This document shows positions 1-9,547 of a stretch of DNA of 64,000 nt, piece after piece. Source of the stretch: Rhodococcoides trifolii. Its GTDB lineage: Bacteria; Actinomycetota; Actinomycetes; Mycobacteriales; Mycobacteriaceae. Position numbers and translations under genes: made by a program. Positions within the stretch are counted from its first letter, which is position 1, and each line of letters starts with the position of its first letter. The notes under the pieces were generated by a model. That model worked only from the letters and a program-made list of their open reading frames with translations. It did not search any database and was not told where the DNA came from. The stretch spans positions 62,001 to 126,000 of the forward strand of contig NZ_BMCU01000005.1 in assembly GCF_014635345.1 (NCBI RefSeq). The letters are read 5' to 3'.

Positions 1-389
1 CCGGACTCGACCAGCGCGTGCACGACGGAGATGCGCAGCGGGTAGGGCCAGCCCGGCTCGCCGCCGACGTCGATCGTCTGCTCGACGCGTGAGTCGCCGT
101 GGTCGACCAAGGTCCAGTCACGACGACGAACGAGTCCGTGGCTGGCGTTGTTCTTTGCCGGCTCGGTGATCTCGAGTTGATGTTCGTCGCCCTCGAACGT
201 GAACCGTCCGTCACGGGTGCGGTTGGGCCACGGCGCCAGAATCAATCCGGCCGACAGCGGCGGCTTCTCCCCCACCGGCCAGGTCTCGGTGAGCGCGCGA
301 CCGTCACGAGTCAGCACGCGCAGGCCTGCTCCGGTGGCCACGACCTCGGCTCGGTACGGACCGTTCTCGATGACGTAGGACTCGGTCAT
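1..389 (-). CDS. aldose 1-epimerase family protein (N-terminal part, cut by window edge)
   Basis: About 129 residues of the N-terminal half are present; the gene runs off the left edge. The translation starts at ATG 389 (MTESYVIENGPYRAEVV) and shows features of galactose-mutarotase-like proteins: an early WPNR motif at about residue 53, where the family binds sugar, and a SHGL motif at about residue 83, which includes a histidine conserved in the superfamily. Proteins of this fold interconvert alpha and beta anomers of hexoses or act on related phosphosugars. The exact substrate cannot be told from the fragment, and the catalytic glutamate in the C-terminal half lies outside the window. The gene is divergent from the CPBP protease gene. 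Confidence 0.8.
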   Translation of the reverse strand, partial: MTESYVIENGPYRAEVVATGAGLRVLTRDGRALTETWPVGEKPPLSAGLILAPWPNRTRDGRFTFEGDEHQLEITEPAKNNASHGLVRRRDWTLVDHGDSRVEQTIDVGGEPGWPYPLRISVVHALVES

Positions 390-417
390 GCATTCAGACG
401 GTACTCACACCGACCGG

Positions 418-436
418 CCGGCCTCCGGCCTACCCG
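418..436 (+). repeat. interspersed GC-rich repeat, copy A
   Basis: The core GGCCTCCGGCC (420-430) is followed by TACCCG. It contains a GGCC-TCC-GGCC inverted repeat and differs at one base from the copies at 11420 and 32094-32147. It sits between the divergent starts of the aldose epimerase and the CPBP protease. Confidence 0.6.
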
Positions 437-471
437 CAAGGGGTTCTCAGGATTCTTTGTTAGCTTGGGGA

Positions 472-1197
472 GTGCCTTCGAGAGCCTTCACTCCCGTGAT
501 CAATCGCACCGCAGTCGACATCGCCGTCGTCATCGCGGCACTGGTCGGATTCAACCTCACCGCTCACTACGCGCCCACGCCGGTGGCTGTGGCCGCGGTG
601 CCGGTGGGAGCGCTCGTCCTGCTGTTCTTCGCCCGAGCGCGTGGTCTGCACTGGAGCGATCTCGGACTGAAGAACTGGGGGCGCGGCGCGAAACACGGTG
701 TGACCGCAGCCGCCGTGACGTTGCTCGTGGTCGCGGTGGCCGCCTCCATCCCGTTCACGCAATCGGCGTTCCTGAACGAGCGATACGGAGTCAACGTCGG
801 CGCCACGCTGTTCGCCGCCCTGGTCATCATCCCGCTGCAGACGGTCGTGCCCGAGGAGCTCGCGTTCCGTGGTGTCCTGCACGCCAACCTCGCGCGCCGG
901 TTCGGCATCCGCGGCGTGGCCGTCATCGGTTCACTGTTGTTCGGGTTGTGGCACGTCGCCTCGTCGCTCGGACTCACGTCGGGCAATGCCGGGTTCTCGT
1001 CGGTTCTGGGTACCGGGGTCTTCGGTCAGGTCGTGGGTGTGTGCGGCGCGGTCGCCGGGACCACGGTGGCCGGGTTCGTCTTCACCTGGCTACGTCATCG
1101 CGGAAAGTCCATTCTGGCGCCCATCGGTCTGCACTGGGCACTGAACGGCGCCGGAGCGCTCGCGGCATTGACCGTGTGGCAGCTGACGGTTCACTGA
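472..1197 (+). CDS. CPBP family intramembrane glutamic endopeptidase
   Basis: A multi-pass membrane protein (about 241 residues from GTG 472) with the hallmarks of CPBP (CAAX protease and bacteriocin-processing) proteases. These are the motif PEELAFRG with the paired catalytic glutamates near residue 128, FGLWHV about 30 residues later, and HWALN near the C-terminus. The family cleaves prenylated or peptide substrates inside the membrane, and in some bacteria gives bacteriocin self-immunity; the substrate here is unknown. The open frame extends back to ATG 388, which has an AGGA 7 bases upstream, but that start would overlap the divergent epimerase start and would translate repeat copy A. GTG 472 sits 7 bases after a possible -10 (TTAGCT, 460-465), so I prefer it; GTG 496 is another option. 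Confidence 0.8.
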   Translation: MPSRAFTPVINRTAVDIAVVIAALVGFNLTAHYAPTPVAVAAVPVGALVLLFFARARGLHWSDLGLKNWGRGAKHGVTAAAVTLLVVAVAASIPFTQSAFLNERYGVNVGATLFAALVIIPLQTVVPEELAFRGVLHANLARRFGIRGVAVIGSLLFGLWHVASSLGLTSGNAGFSSVLGTGVFGQVVGVCGAVAGTTVAGFVFTWLRHRGKSILAPIGLHWALNGAGALAALTVWQLTVH

Positions 1198-1204
1198 CGC
1201 GGGT

Positions 1205-1894
1205 TCACACGCCCAGCCGTTCCGCCAGGTCGGCAACCACGTCGTCGTAGAACGCCGCGTAGTCGGTCACCGATCCCACGAGGTGCCCGAACCGTTCGAA
1301 CGAGATGGTTCCGAAGATCGTCGTCCATGCCGACAGTGTGCGCATCACGAGGGCGTCGTCGATGAAGTCGACGTCGTCGCCCGTTCGGACTCGGTAGTCG
1401 TTCCGGATGAACTCGCGGGCGCCTTCGTAGACGACTCCCCCCGTCTCGCGCGCCGCTTCGTCGCCGCGGTGTGCGTCGACCACGATCTCGACCAGCACCA
1501 TCGTGGTGCGCGTCGCCGGCGCGATCGTGTTGTCCGGCGCTACGTAACCCGGTACCGGTGACCCGTAGAGCAGTGCGTACTCGTGCGGATGGGCGTTCGC
1601 CCAGGTTCGTATGGCCCCACACACCGACATCCAGCGTCCGCGGACGTCGTCGCGATCGTGCAGCGAGTCGCCCTGCTCGGCGGCGGCACCCAGCTCGTCG
1701 TAGCACTGGACGATCAACGCCGTGAGCAGCTCGTCGCGGCTGGCGACGTAACGGTAGACCGCGGACGACACCATGCCGATATCGCGGGCGACCGCTCGGA
1801 GCGAGAGTGCCGCGGGTCCGATCTCCGCCAGCTGGACCCGTGCCGACGCCAGAATCCGATCGGTCACGTCAGTGCGGTTCTGCGCTCGCGTCAT
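1205..1894 (-). CDS. TetR/AcrR family transcriptional regulator
   Basis: A 229-residue one-component regulator. Residues 8-55 form the TetR helix-turn-helix (RILASARVQLAEIGPAALS, then SSAVYRYVASRDELL); the remainder is a helical ligand-binding domain of the type found in many actinobacterial TetR proteins with an alanine-rich C-terminus. It is transcribed divergently from the NAD-binding epimerase gene at 2003. The 108-base gap holds two copies of a GAGAGC-N3-GCTCT inverted repeat that are good operator candidates, so it probably represses the epimerase gene and itself. The ligand cannot be inferred. Confidence 0.88.
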   Translation of the reverse strand: MTRAQNRTDVTDRILASARVQLAEIGPAALSLRAVARDIGMVSSAVYRYVASRDELLTALIVQCYDELGAAAEQGDSLHDRDDVRGRWMSVCGAIRTWANAHPHEYALLYGSPVPGYVAPDNTIAPATRTTMVLVEIVVDAHRGDEAARETGGVVYEGAREFIRNDYRVRTGDDVDFIDDALVMRTLSAWTTIFGTISFERFGHLVGSVTDYAAFYDDVVADLAERLGV

Positions 1895-1912
1895 CGTCCA
1901 ACTCTACCAACC

Positions 1913-1927
1913 GAGAGCACTGCTCTT
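1913..1927. promoter_or_regulatory. TetR operator candidate 1
   Basis: GAGAGC-ACT-GCTCTT is an inverted repeat with one end mismatch. It overlaps the -35 hexamer TTGACA (1926-1931) of the epimerase promoter and lies 18 bases from the TetR start codon. The same arms recur at 1962-1976, centre-to-centre 49 bases away. Confidence 0.6.
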
Positions 1928-1954
1928 GACAAGGACGGGTCGGCGGCGCATGCT
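1926..1954 (+). promoter_or_regulatory. promoter of the NAD-dependent epimerase gene
   Basis: TTGACA (1926-1931) and CATGCT (1949-1954) are separated by 17 bases. The predicted transcription start is near 1961, at the edge of the second operator copy, so a bound repressor would cover both the -35 and the start site. Confidence 0.5.
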
Positions 1955-1961
1955 TCTCGAA

Positions 1962-1976
1962 GAGAGCGGTGCTCTC
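1962..1976. promoter_or_regulatory. TetR operator candidate 2 (perfect palindrome)
   Basis: GAGAGC-GGT-GCTCTC is a perfect 6-bp inverted repeat around a 3-base spacer. It lies between the predicted transcription start and the ribosome binding site of the epimerase gene. Confidence 0.65.
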
Positions 1977-2002
1977 ACTTCCTTCCACGAAAGGCTTCAG
2001 CC

Positions 2003-2920
2003 ATGTCCGATCGTCATATCGTCGTCGGGGCCGGCCCCGTCGGCACGTCCGTCGCTCGCCTGCTCGCCGACCGCGGGTCCGAGGTGGTCGTCGTGACCAG
2101 GCGCGGGACGGCCGTCGAGTCCGCGCAATCGGTCGCGATGGACGCCTCCGACTCCGACGCTCTCGCCGAGCTCACCGAAGGTGCTGTGGCGCTGTACAAC
2201 TGCGCCAACCCAACCGACTACACGACGTGGGAGGACGTCTGGCCGCCGCTCGCACGATCACTGCGGCTCGCCGCGGAACGCACCGGCGCCGTCCTGGCCG
2301 TCACCGGCTGCCTCTACCCCTACGGCCCGGTCGCCGGTGGCCGCATGGTCGAAGGAATGCCCGACGCCGCCACGGACCACAAAGGTGTTCTGCGCGCGCA
2401 GATGTGGGCCGAACTGAAGGAGGCGCACGACGCGGGAATCCTCCGCGCCGTCGAGGTGCGGGCGTCGGACTACATGGGACTCGGCGTCGGAGCCAACGGC
2501 CACGTCACCCGGGTGATGCCTGCCGCTCTGCAGGGCAAGACCGCGTGGGTGGTCGACGCCAAGGATCAGCCGCACTCCTTCACCGACGTGCTCGACGAGG
2601 CGCGCGCCCTGGTCGCGGTCGTCGATCGGCCCGACACGTGGGGCCGCGTCTGGCATGCGCCGACCAACGCGCCGCGCACGCTGACCGAGGCGATCACGCA
2701 ATCGCTTGCAGCGGTGGGCAAGTCACCGGTCCGCGTGCTGACGATTCCTCGCGCCGTCACTCTCGCCGCAGGGCTTGCCGTTCCGATGGTGCGTGAGCTC
2801 AATCAGCTGTCCTACCAACGCACGTCTCCGTACGTCCTGGACTCGTCGTTCAGCGAGAAGGAGCTCGGGTTGGCGCCGTCGCCGTGGGAGGAGATCTGCC
2901 GTCGCAGCGCGACATCGTGA
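2003..2920 (+). CDS. NAD(P)-dependent epimerase/dehydratase family protein
   Basis: A 305-residue atypical short-chain dehydrogenase. The N-terminus (IVVGAGPVGTSVARLLADRG) forms a Rossmann beta-alpha-beta unit with a GxGxxG-like loop. The middle has CLYPYGP, with a tyrosine where extended SDRs carry the catalytic YxxxK tyrosine, but no clear lysine four residues later. Proteins of this type are usually annotated as NAD-dependent epimerases with unknown substrate. ATG 2003 follows a GAAAGG ribosome site. The gene is divergent from, and probably repressed by, the TetR regulator at 1205-1894. Its 3' end nearly abuts the convergent MFS gene (1 base apart). Confidence 0.82.
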   Translation: MSDRHIVVGAGPVGTSVARLLADRGSEVVVVTRRGTAVESAQSVAMDASDSDALAELTEGAVALYNCANPTDYTTWEDVWPPLARSLRLAAERTGAVLAVTGCLYPYGPVAGGRMVEGMPDAATDHKGVLRAQMWAELKEAHDAGILRAVEVRASDYMGLGVGANGHVTRVMPAALQGKTAWVVDAKDQPHSFTDVLDEARALVAVVDRPDTWGRVWHAPTNAPRTLTEAITQSLAAVGKSPVRVLTIPRAVTLAAGLAVPMVRELNQLSYQRTSPYVLDSSFSEKELGLAPSPWEEICRRSATS

Positions 2921-2921
2921 T

Positions 2922-4187
2922 CTACGGCCGTGCGACTCGGTATTTCACGAAGGCCGGAATCGCAAGCGCCGCAGCGACGACGCCCACGACCACCAGGACA
3001 CCGCCGCCGGCCGCCGCGACAGCGGTTCCGACGTAGACCGCGGTGAAGCCGTGCAGCACATCGCCGATGCGAGGGCCGCCCGCGACGACCACGACGAACA
3101 CGCCCTGCAGGCGTCCTCGCATCTCGTCGGTGGCCACGGACTGCAGCATGGAACTGCGGAACGCCGCCGAGATCATGTCGGCACCGCCGCCGAGCGCGAG
3201 GAAGGCCAGGGCAACGTAGAGAGCCCACGACACCCCACCGACCACCGCCACCCCGACCGAGACGCCGAACCCGATCATCGCCACGCCCCACACCACGATG
3301 CAGACGATCACCGCGACGCCCTGACGCTGCACTCGCGGCAGCCATCCCGAGAACACTCCGCCGAGAATGGCGCCGGCGGACAGGGCCGCGAACAACAGTC
3401 CGAGAACGAATCCGCCCTCGATGGGATCGCCGAACGTCTCGTGCGCGATCTGGGGGAACAGCGCGCGGGGCATGCCGAACACCATGGCGATGATGTCGAC
3501 GACGAAGGACGCCAGCAGCACCTTCTGCGTCGTCAGGTAGGCGAAGCCCGCGATCACCTCCCGAAGCCCGGCACGCCGGGAGTCGCCGGTCGGCGGAATC
3601 TTCGGTAGCCGGTAGACCGCCCACAGCGTCGCGGACAGGAACACGGTGTCGATCAAGTACAGCGTCGACAGTCCGAAAGGTTTGATGAGTACCCCGGCAA
3701 GGAGCGGGCCGGCGATGGCGCCGAAGTTGAACACCGTCATGTTCAACGAGTTCGCCGCGGGAAGCTGCTCGGGCGGAAGCAGACGCGGGATGATCGCACT
3801 GCGCGTCGGCTGATTGATCGCGAAGAACGCCTGCTGAACCCCCAACAGCACCAACACGATCCACACGTTGTCCAAACCGAGGAACGCCTGCACGAACAGC
3901 ATCGCCGACGTCGCCCCGATACCGACCGAGCTGATCATGAGCAATGTCCGGCGGTCCATGACGTCGGCGAGGGCACCGCCCCACAGCCCGAAGACGATCA
4001 ACGGCACCAACGCGAACACGCCGGCAAGCCCGACGTACGCCGAGCTACCGGTGATGGCGAACAACTGCTGCGGCACCGCGACGATCGAGAGCTGGGCACC
4101 GATCACCGTCACGATCCCGGTGACCCACAGGCGCCGGTAATCCCGGTTCTGGAGCGGAGTGGTGTCCGCCAGAATACGAGGGCTCAC
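2922..4187 (-). CDS. MFS transporter (DHA3/enterobactin-exporter-like)
   Basis: A 421-residue membrane protein with about 12 hydrophobic segments. It has the MFS signature between helices 2 and 3 (GGALADVMDRRTLL) and the mid-protein sequence NQPTRSAIIPRLLPPEQLPAANSL seen in MFS_3-type exporters. Such proteins export drugs or siderophores by proton antiport, but the substrate here is unknown. GTG 4187 overlaps the pdxH stop codon by 4 bases (GTGA), so translation is probably coupled and the two genes share an mRNA. That pairing with vitamin B6 synthesis may be only positional. Confidence 0.88.
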   Translation of the reverse strand: MSPRILADTTPLQNRDYRRLWVTGIVTVIGAQLSIVAVPQQLFAITGSSAYVGLAGVFALVPLIVFGLWGGALADVMDRRTLLMISSVGIGATSAMLFVQAFLGLDNVWIVLVLLGVQQAFFAINQPTRSAIIPRLLPPEQLPAANSLNMTVFNFGAIAGPLLAGVLIKPFGLSTLYLIDTVFLSATLWAVYRLPKIPPTGDSRRAGLREVIAGFAYLTTQKVLLASFVVDIIAMVFGMPRALFPQIAHETFGDPIEGGFVLGLLFAALSAGAILGGVFSGWLPRVQRQGVAVIVCIVVWGVAMIGFGVSVGVAVVGGVSWALYVALAFLALGGGADMISAAFRSSMLQSVATDEMRGRLQGVFVVVVAGGPRIGDVLHGFTAVYVGTAVAAAGGGVLVVVGVVAAALAIPAFVKYRVARP

Positions 4188-4867
4188 GGTTGCAGACGCA
4201 CCAGCATAGTCGTACCGGATTCGTCGATGTCGACTCGAATCCTGTTGTGCAGCCGGTTGTTTCGTCCTTGCCAGAACTCGACTGACACGGGGGCGATCCG
4301 GAAGCCGCCCCAATCGGGTGGAACCGGAATGTCGTCGTCGCCCTCGAAGCGGGCGGTCACCTCGGTCAACCGCTGCTCGAGCGCCTCCCTGGACGAGACG
4401 AGGCTCGACTGTTCCGACGCCCACGCACCCAGGCGAGATCCGCGCGGTCGGGTGTTCCAGTAGGCCTGGGTGTCCGCCGCGTCGACCTTCGACACGTGCC
4501 CACGGAAGGTGACCTGACGCTGAATCGCGATCCACGGGAACGAAGCGGAAGCATACGGATGTGCTTGCAGCGCAACGCCCTTCGCCGAACCGTAATTGGT
4601 GTAGAACACGACACCCGCCGGGGTGATCTCCTTGCACAGCACCGTGCGCGTCGCGGGATGCCCGTCGGCGTCGACCGTGGCGAGAACCATGGCGTTCGGC
4701 TCCGCGATCTGCGCGGCGACGGCCTCGTCCAACCACGACGTGACCAGCGGGAACCATCCGTCGTCCAGCCACGATTCGACGAGGTCGGCGTCACCGCCGT
4801 AGCTGACGCGCATCGCCGCGAGGTCGGCGGACGCGCGCCGTTCCGCAGGAGGGAGAGAGTTCGTCAC
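4184..4867 (-). CDS. pdxH: pyridoxamine 5'-phosphate oxidase
   Basis: A 227-residue FMN enzyme that oxidises pyridoxamine or pyridoxine 5'-phosphate to pyridoxal 5'-phosphate, the last step of PLP salvage and de novo synthesis. Recognisable blocks are PNAMVLATVDADGHPATRTVLCK (FMN site), FYTNYGSAKG, the phosphate-binding QVTFRGHV region, and the C-terminal signature FWQGRNNRLHNRIR followed by the terminal RLQP. Length fits the family. The stop codon overlaps the following MFS gene. It is divergent from citA, with 117 bases between the two starts. PLP made here serves SerC and DapC encoded further along. Confidence 0.95.
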   Translation of the reverse strand: MTNSLPPAERRASADLAAMRVSYGGDADLVESWLDDGWFPLVTSWLDEAVAAQIAEPNAMVLATVDADGHPATRTVLCKEITPAGVVFYTNYGSAKGVALQAHPYASASFPWIAIQRQVTFRGHVSKVDAADTQAYWNTRPRGSRLGAWASEQSSLVSSREALEQRLTEVTARFEGDDDIPVPPDWGGFRIAPVSVEFWQGRNNRLHNRIRVDIDESGTTMLVRLQP

Positions 4868-4984
4868 GGAAACGAACGCTACTCCCGGGTCGGTGTGGTA
4901 GCGGCTGCTGGTACTGGCCGTGCATTCGAACCGCTATGGTGCTCGCAACAGCCCCCACCGGGGCACACGGGAACGAGGATTGCC

Positions 4985-6118
4985 ATGGCCGACCAGAGCT
5001 CGACACAGCCCGCCGTCCCCGAGGGGTTCGTCGGAGGCCTCGAAGGCGTCGTGGCGTTCACCACCGACATCGCCGAGCCCGACAAGGACGGTGGCGCACT
5101 GCGCTACCGCGGTGTCGACATCGAAGACCTCGTGAGCAAGGGCGTCACCTTCGGCAACGTCTGGGCCCTGCTCGTCGACGGTCGCTTCGGCCCCGGTCTG
5201 CCACCGGCCGAGCCCTTCCCACTCCCCATCCACACCGGCGACGTCCGCGTCGACGTGCAAGCGGGCCTTGCGATGCTCGCCCCGATCTGGGGATACGAAC
5301 CGCTGCTCGACATCGACGACGACACCGCCCGCGAGCATCTCGCGCGGGCGTCCGTGATGGCTCTGTCCTACGTGGCGCAGTCCGCACGCGGCATCTATCA
5401 GCCGGCGGTTCCGCAGTCGCGAATCGACGAATGTTCCACCGTCACAGAGCGTTTCATGACGCGCTGGAAGGGTGACCCCGACCCGAAGCACACCGAGGCC
5501 ATCGACGCGTACTGGGTGTCGGCCGCCGAGCACGGCATGAACGCCTCCACCTTCACCGCCCGCGTGATCGCATCGACCGGTGCCGACGTTGCCGCCGCAC
5601 TCTCCGGTGCCATCGGTGCCATGTCCGGTCCCCTGCACGGCGGCGCCCCGGCACGCGTGCTGCCGATGATCGAAGAGGTCGAGAAGACCGACGACGCACG
5701 CGGTTTGGTCAAGGGAATCCTCGACCGCAAGGAGAAGCTGATGGGCTTCGGGCACCGGGTGTACCGGGCCGAGGATCCCCGCGCCCGTGTGCTCCGCGCT
5801 ACCGCGAAACGCCTGAACGCGCCGCGATTCGAGGTCGCCGCCGCGCTGGAGCAGGCCGCACTGACCGAATTGCGCGAACGCCGCCCCGACCGCGCCATCG
5901 AGACCAACGTCGAATTCTGGGCCGCGGTCATCCTCGACTTCGCCGAGGTCCCGGCGCACATGATGCCCGCGATGTTCACCTGTGGCCGCACCGCCGGCTG
6001 GTGCGCGCACATCCTCGAGCAGAAGCGTCTGGGCCGACTGGTCCGGCCCGCCGCGATCTACACCGGCCCCGAGCCGCGGTCCCCCGAGTCCGTGGAGGGC
6101 TGGGGGAACATCGCCTGA
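4985..6118 (+). CDS. citA: citrate synthase 2
   Basis: A 377-residue citrate synthase condensing acetyl-CoA with oxaloacetate. The catalytic histidines are in EHGMNAS (about residue 183) and GFGHRVYRAEDPR (about 256), and the family's acidic residue falls in the ETNVEFWAA block (about 308). Length and the N-terminal GLEGVVAFTTDIAEPD match the CitA (second citrate synthase) group of mycobacteria rather than the longer GltA. ATG 4985 follows an ACGAGGA ribosome site. A possible -10 (TATGGT) lies at 4935-4940. It stands alone, divergent from pdxH. Confidence 0.95.
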   Translation: MADQSSTQPAVPEGFVGGLEGVVAFTTDIAEPDKDGGALRYRGVDIEDLVSKGVTFGNVWALLVDGRFGPGLPPAEPFPLPIHTGDVRVDVQAGLAMLAPIWGYEPLLDIDDDTAREHLARASVMALSYVAQSARGIYQPAVPQSRIDECSTVTERFMTRWKGDPDPKHTEAIDAYWVSAAEHGMNASTFTARVIASTGADVAAALSGAIGAMSGPLHGGAPARVLPMIEEVEKTDDARGLVKGILDRKEKLMGFGHRVYRAEDPRARVLRATAKRLNAPRFEVAAALEQAALTELRERRPDRAIETNVEFWAAVILDFAEVPAHMMPAMFTCGRTAGWCAHILEQKRLGRLVRPAAIYTGPEPRSPESVEGWGNIA

Positions 6119-6241
6119 GCGGTGCGCGGGGGTTCGCGAACTCAGGAGAGCCACGTACTCCGATCGGCCGACAGACGAAACAGACCGATTTCCCTTAAAC
6201 TCGAGCCGAAGACGGCGCCGAGGTAGGGGGATCTGCAGGGG

Positions 6242-7321
6242 ATGCGTTTCGAGGTCATTCTCGAACTGGATCGGATCGCACGCTTCACCGGCGAGATGTC
6301 CGCTCTGGGCGACGCAGTGGATGCACCGGCGTCGGCCAGGTGGGAGTCCATCGGCCCGTGGTTGCATCACCGTCCGCACATGCGCCCCTTCGCCGTACGG
6401 ACCTTCGACGGCGACCGGACGACCGGCATCGCGGTACTCGCGACCTCGACCCGCCGTGGCATTCAGCGCATCGTCAAGGCCGGCGAACGTGGTGAACCGA
6501 CAAGCCTGCTCTACGACGGGTGCGACGCTCTCGATCACCTCACCACCGCGATCGGCGACGCTCTTCGCGAGGTGTCGGCCCCCTGGGTCCTGCGTCTGAC
6601 GGGCCTTCCCGCGGACAGTGTTGCCGCTCGACAGTTGGCGTCGGCGACCAGATCGGCCCGCGTCGCTCCCGGTTCGAGTTCGCCCCGTCTCGATGTCGGC
6701 GACGATCAGACCGCCGGTACCGTGCTGAGCCGCAACACCCGCGCCGCGGTGTCCAAGGCGCGCAACCGTATCGCGTCGGACGGCAGATCACTGCGACTGT
6801 CCTGGATCCGCCGGCCTGACGAGCTGGCCCCACACCTGGGCGACATCATGACCATCCGCGCCCGACGCAACGACGCTCTGAATCGGGCCGATGGTGTCGA
6901 CGACGCAGAGCTCGCCACGTTCAGAGACACCGTTCTCGCCCACTGCAGGGCGAACCGTGCTCGCGTTCTCCTCGCTCACATCGACGACGTCGTCGCCGCC
7001 TACGCGATCTGCCTGGAGAGTTCCGACGAAGCGTGGGTGTATTCGAACGCCGTCTCCCCGGACTTCCTGCGCTACAGCGCCGGGACCGTGGCCAACGCGG
7101 ACGTCGTCCTGTCCTACCTGGCGGACCCTGTCATCTGCCACGTCAACTGGGGCGCAGGTGTGCAGCGGTACAAGATGAGCGGACCGGTGACGGTGCAGCG
7201 CGCGACCGAACTGACTGCCTGGTCGTCGCCGACGCTCCGGCGGTTGGAGCGACTCGCCCGCAGCGCCCCGCGCCGGCTCCCCCGCTCGACCGGTTCACAC
7301 CGGCCACCGCCCGCCGACTAA
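6242..7321 (+). CDS. GNAT family N-acetyltransferase (BioF2-like)
   Basis: A 359-residue protein. The C-terminal half (about 165-320) resembles the Acetyltransf_6/BioF2 domain: an SRNTRAAVSKARNR stretch, then VLLAHIDDVVAAYAICLES, AWVYSNAVSPDFLRYSAGTV and HVNWGAGVQRYKM. This layout is typical of actinobacterial acyltransferases that resemble FemX-like enzymes. The N-terminal half is a divergent repeat of the fold, and the last 40 residues are Pro/Arg-rich and probably disordered. ATG 6242 is preceded by a purine-rich AGGGGGA site. The acyl acceptor is unknown; the neighbours (citA, serC) do not suggest one. Confidence 0.75.
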   Translation: MRFEVILELDRIARFTGEMSALGDAVDAPASARWESIGPWLHHRPHMRPFAVRTFDGDRTTGIAVLATSTRRGIQRIVKAGERGEPTSLLYDGCDALDHLTTAIGDALREVSAPWVLRLTGLPADSVAARQLASATRSARVAPGSSSPRLDVGDDQTAGTVLSRNTRAAVSKARNRIASDGRSLRLSWIRRPDELAPHLGDIMTIRARRNDALNRADGVDDAELATFRDTVLAHCRANRARVLLAHIDDVVAAYAICLESSDEAWVYSNAVSPDFLRYSAGTVANADVVLSYLADPVICHVNWGAGVQRYKMSGPVTVQRATELTAWSSPTLRRLERLARSAPRRLPRSTGSHRPPPAD

Positions 7322-7346
7322 CCTCATGAGCGCCCTGTTCACGTAG

Positions 7347-8489
<1,143 letters not shown>

Positions 8490-8577
8490 GCGTGTCCGGC
8501 GTGATCGTCGGCGGACGTGCATTAGAGTCGGTCTCGGCACGAGAGCTACGCTTTCGACCGGACGCAAAGGAGTGACC

Positions 8578-9501
8578 GTGCGAGACATCCACGTGATCGG
8601 CCTGGCGTCCGACGGTAAGCACATCGTCTGCGCGGACGCGAACGGTGACAAGTTCCGAATTCCTGCCGACGAGAAATTACGCGCTGCCGCACGCGGAGAC
8701 GCCGCTCGGCTCGGACAGATCGAGATCGAAATGGACTCACTGATGCGTCCCCGCGAGATTCAGTCGCGAATCCGATCCGGCGCGTCCATCGCGCAGGTGG
8801 CGAAAGAATCGGGAATGGCTCCAAGCAAGGTCGAGCGGTACGCCCACCCGGTTCTGCTCGAACGTTCCCGCGCCGCGGACCTCGCTCAACTGGGCCACCC
8901 GGTGCGCGAGGACGGTCCCGCCGTTCTGACTCTCGCCGAAATCGTGACGCTGGCCTTCCGCGGACGCGGACATTCCATGGACGCGGCCGAGTGGGACGCC
9001 TGGCGCGACGAAGAGAATCACTGGGTGGTTCAACTCCAGTGGCAGGCCGGGCGCACCACCATTGCGGCGCACTGGCGTTTTCAGCCCGATGCACACGGTG
9101 GCAGCGTCGTTCCCCTGGACACCGCGGCGTCCGAGCTCATCGACCCTGACTTCGGTCGGCAACTGCGCGGGCTCGCGCCGGTCTCGGCCGCCCCCGCAGC
9201 GGACGAGTCGCAGCAGACTCTCGACGAGTACTACGGAACCGAATCCGAGAGCGACCGCGCGCCCGAGCAGCCCTCGATACCCCAATCGGCTGTTGCCGAT
9301 GCAGCGACAACCGACGACGTGGCACCGAGCCCCGAATCTGCTTCGGCCACAGCACCGGCCCCGGCCGCAGCACCGACACCGGCCGCAGTACCGACACCCA
9401 GGCCTGCTCCGGGACACGCAGGCGCCAAGGACAAGCGCGGCAAGCCCGCGATGCCGTCCTGGGAAGATGTTCTGCTCGGCGTCCGCAGTAACGGGCGATG
9501 A
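8578..9501 (+). CDS. sepH: septation protein SepH
   Basis: A 307-residue cell-division protein. The N-terminal DUF3071 domain (about 1-170) begins RDIHVIGLASDGKHIVC and carries a helix-turn-helix-like segment GASIAQVAKESGMAPSKVERYA. The C-terminal 130 residues are Ala/Pro/Thr-rich, disordered, and end in a conserved-looking MPSWEDVLLG. SepH proteins bind FtsZ and promote filament assembly at the septum. GTG 8578 is chosen over GTG 8572 because AAAGGAG (8566-8572) would be too close to the latter and because family members start at the RDI/REL residues. Confidence 0.9.
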   Translation: MRDIHVIGLASDGKHIVCADANGDKFRIPADEKLRAAARGDAARLGQIEIEMDSLMRPREIQSRIRSGASIAQVAKESGMAPSKVERYAHPVLLERSRAADLAQLGHPVREDGPAVLTLAEIVTLAFRGRGHSMDAAEWDAWRDEENHWVVQLQWQAGRTTIAAHWRFQPDAHGGSVVPLDTAASELIDPDFGRQLRGLAPVSAAPAADESQQTLDEYYGTESESDRAPEQPSIPQSAVADAATTDDVAPSPESASATAPAPAAAPTPAAVPTPRPAPGHAGAKDKRGKPAMPSWEDVLLGVRSNGR

Positions 9502-9547
9502 CCGAACCTCGTCATCGTCTGTCCCGTCCGCACCGAGGGGCGTCGTA

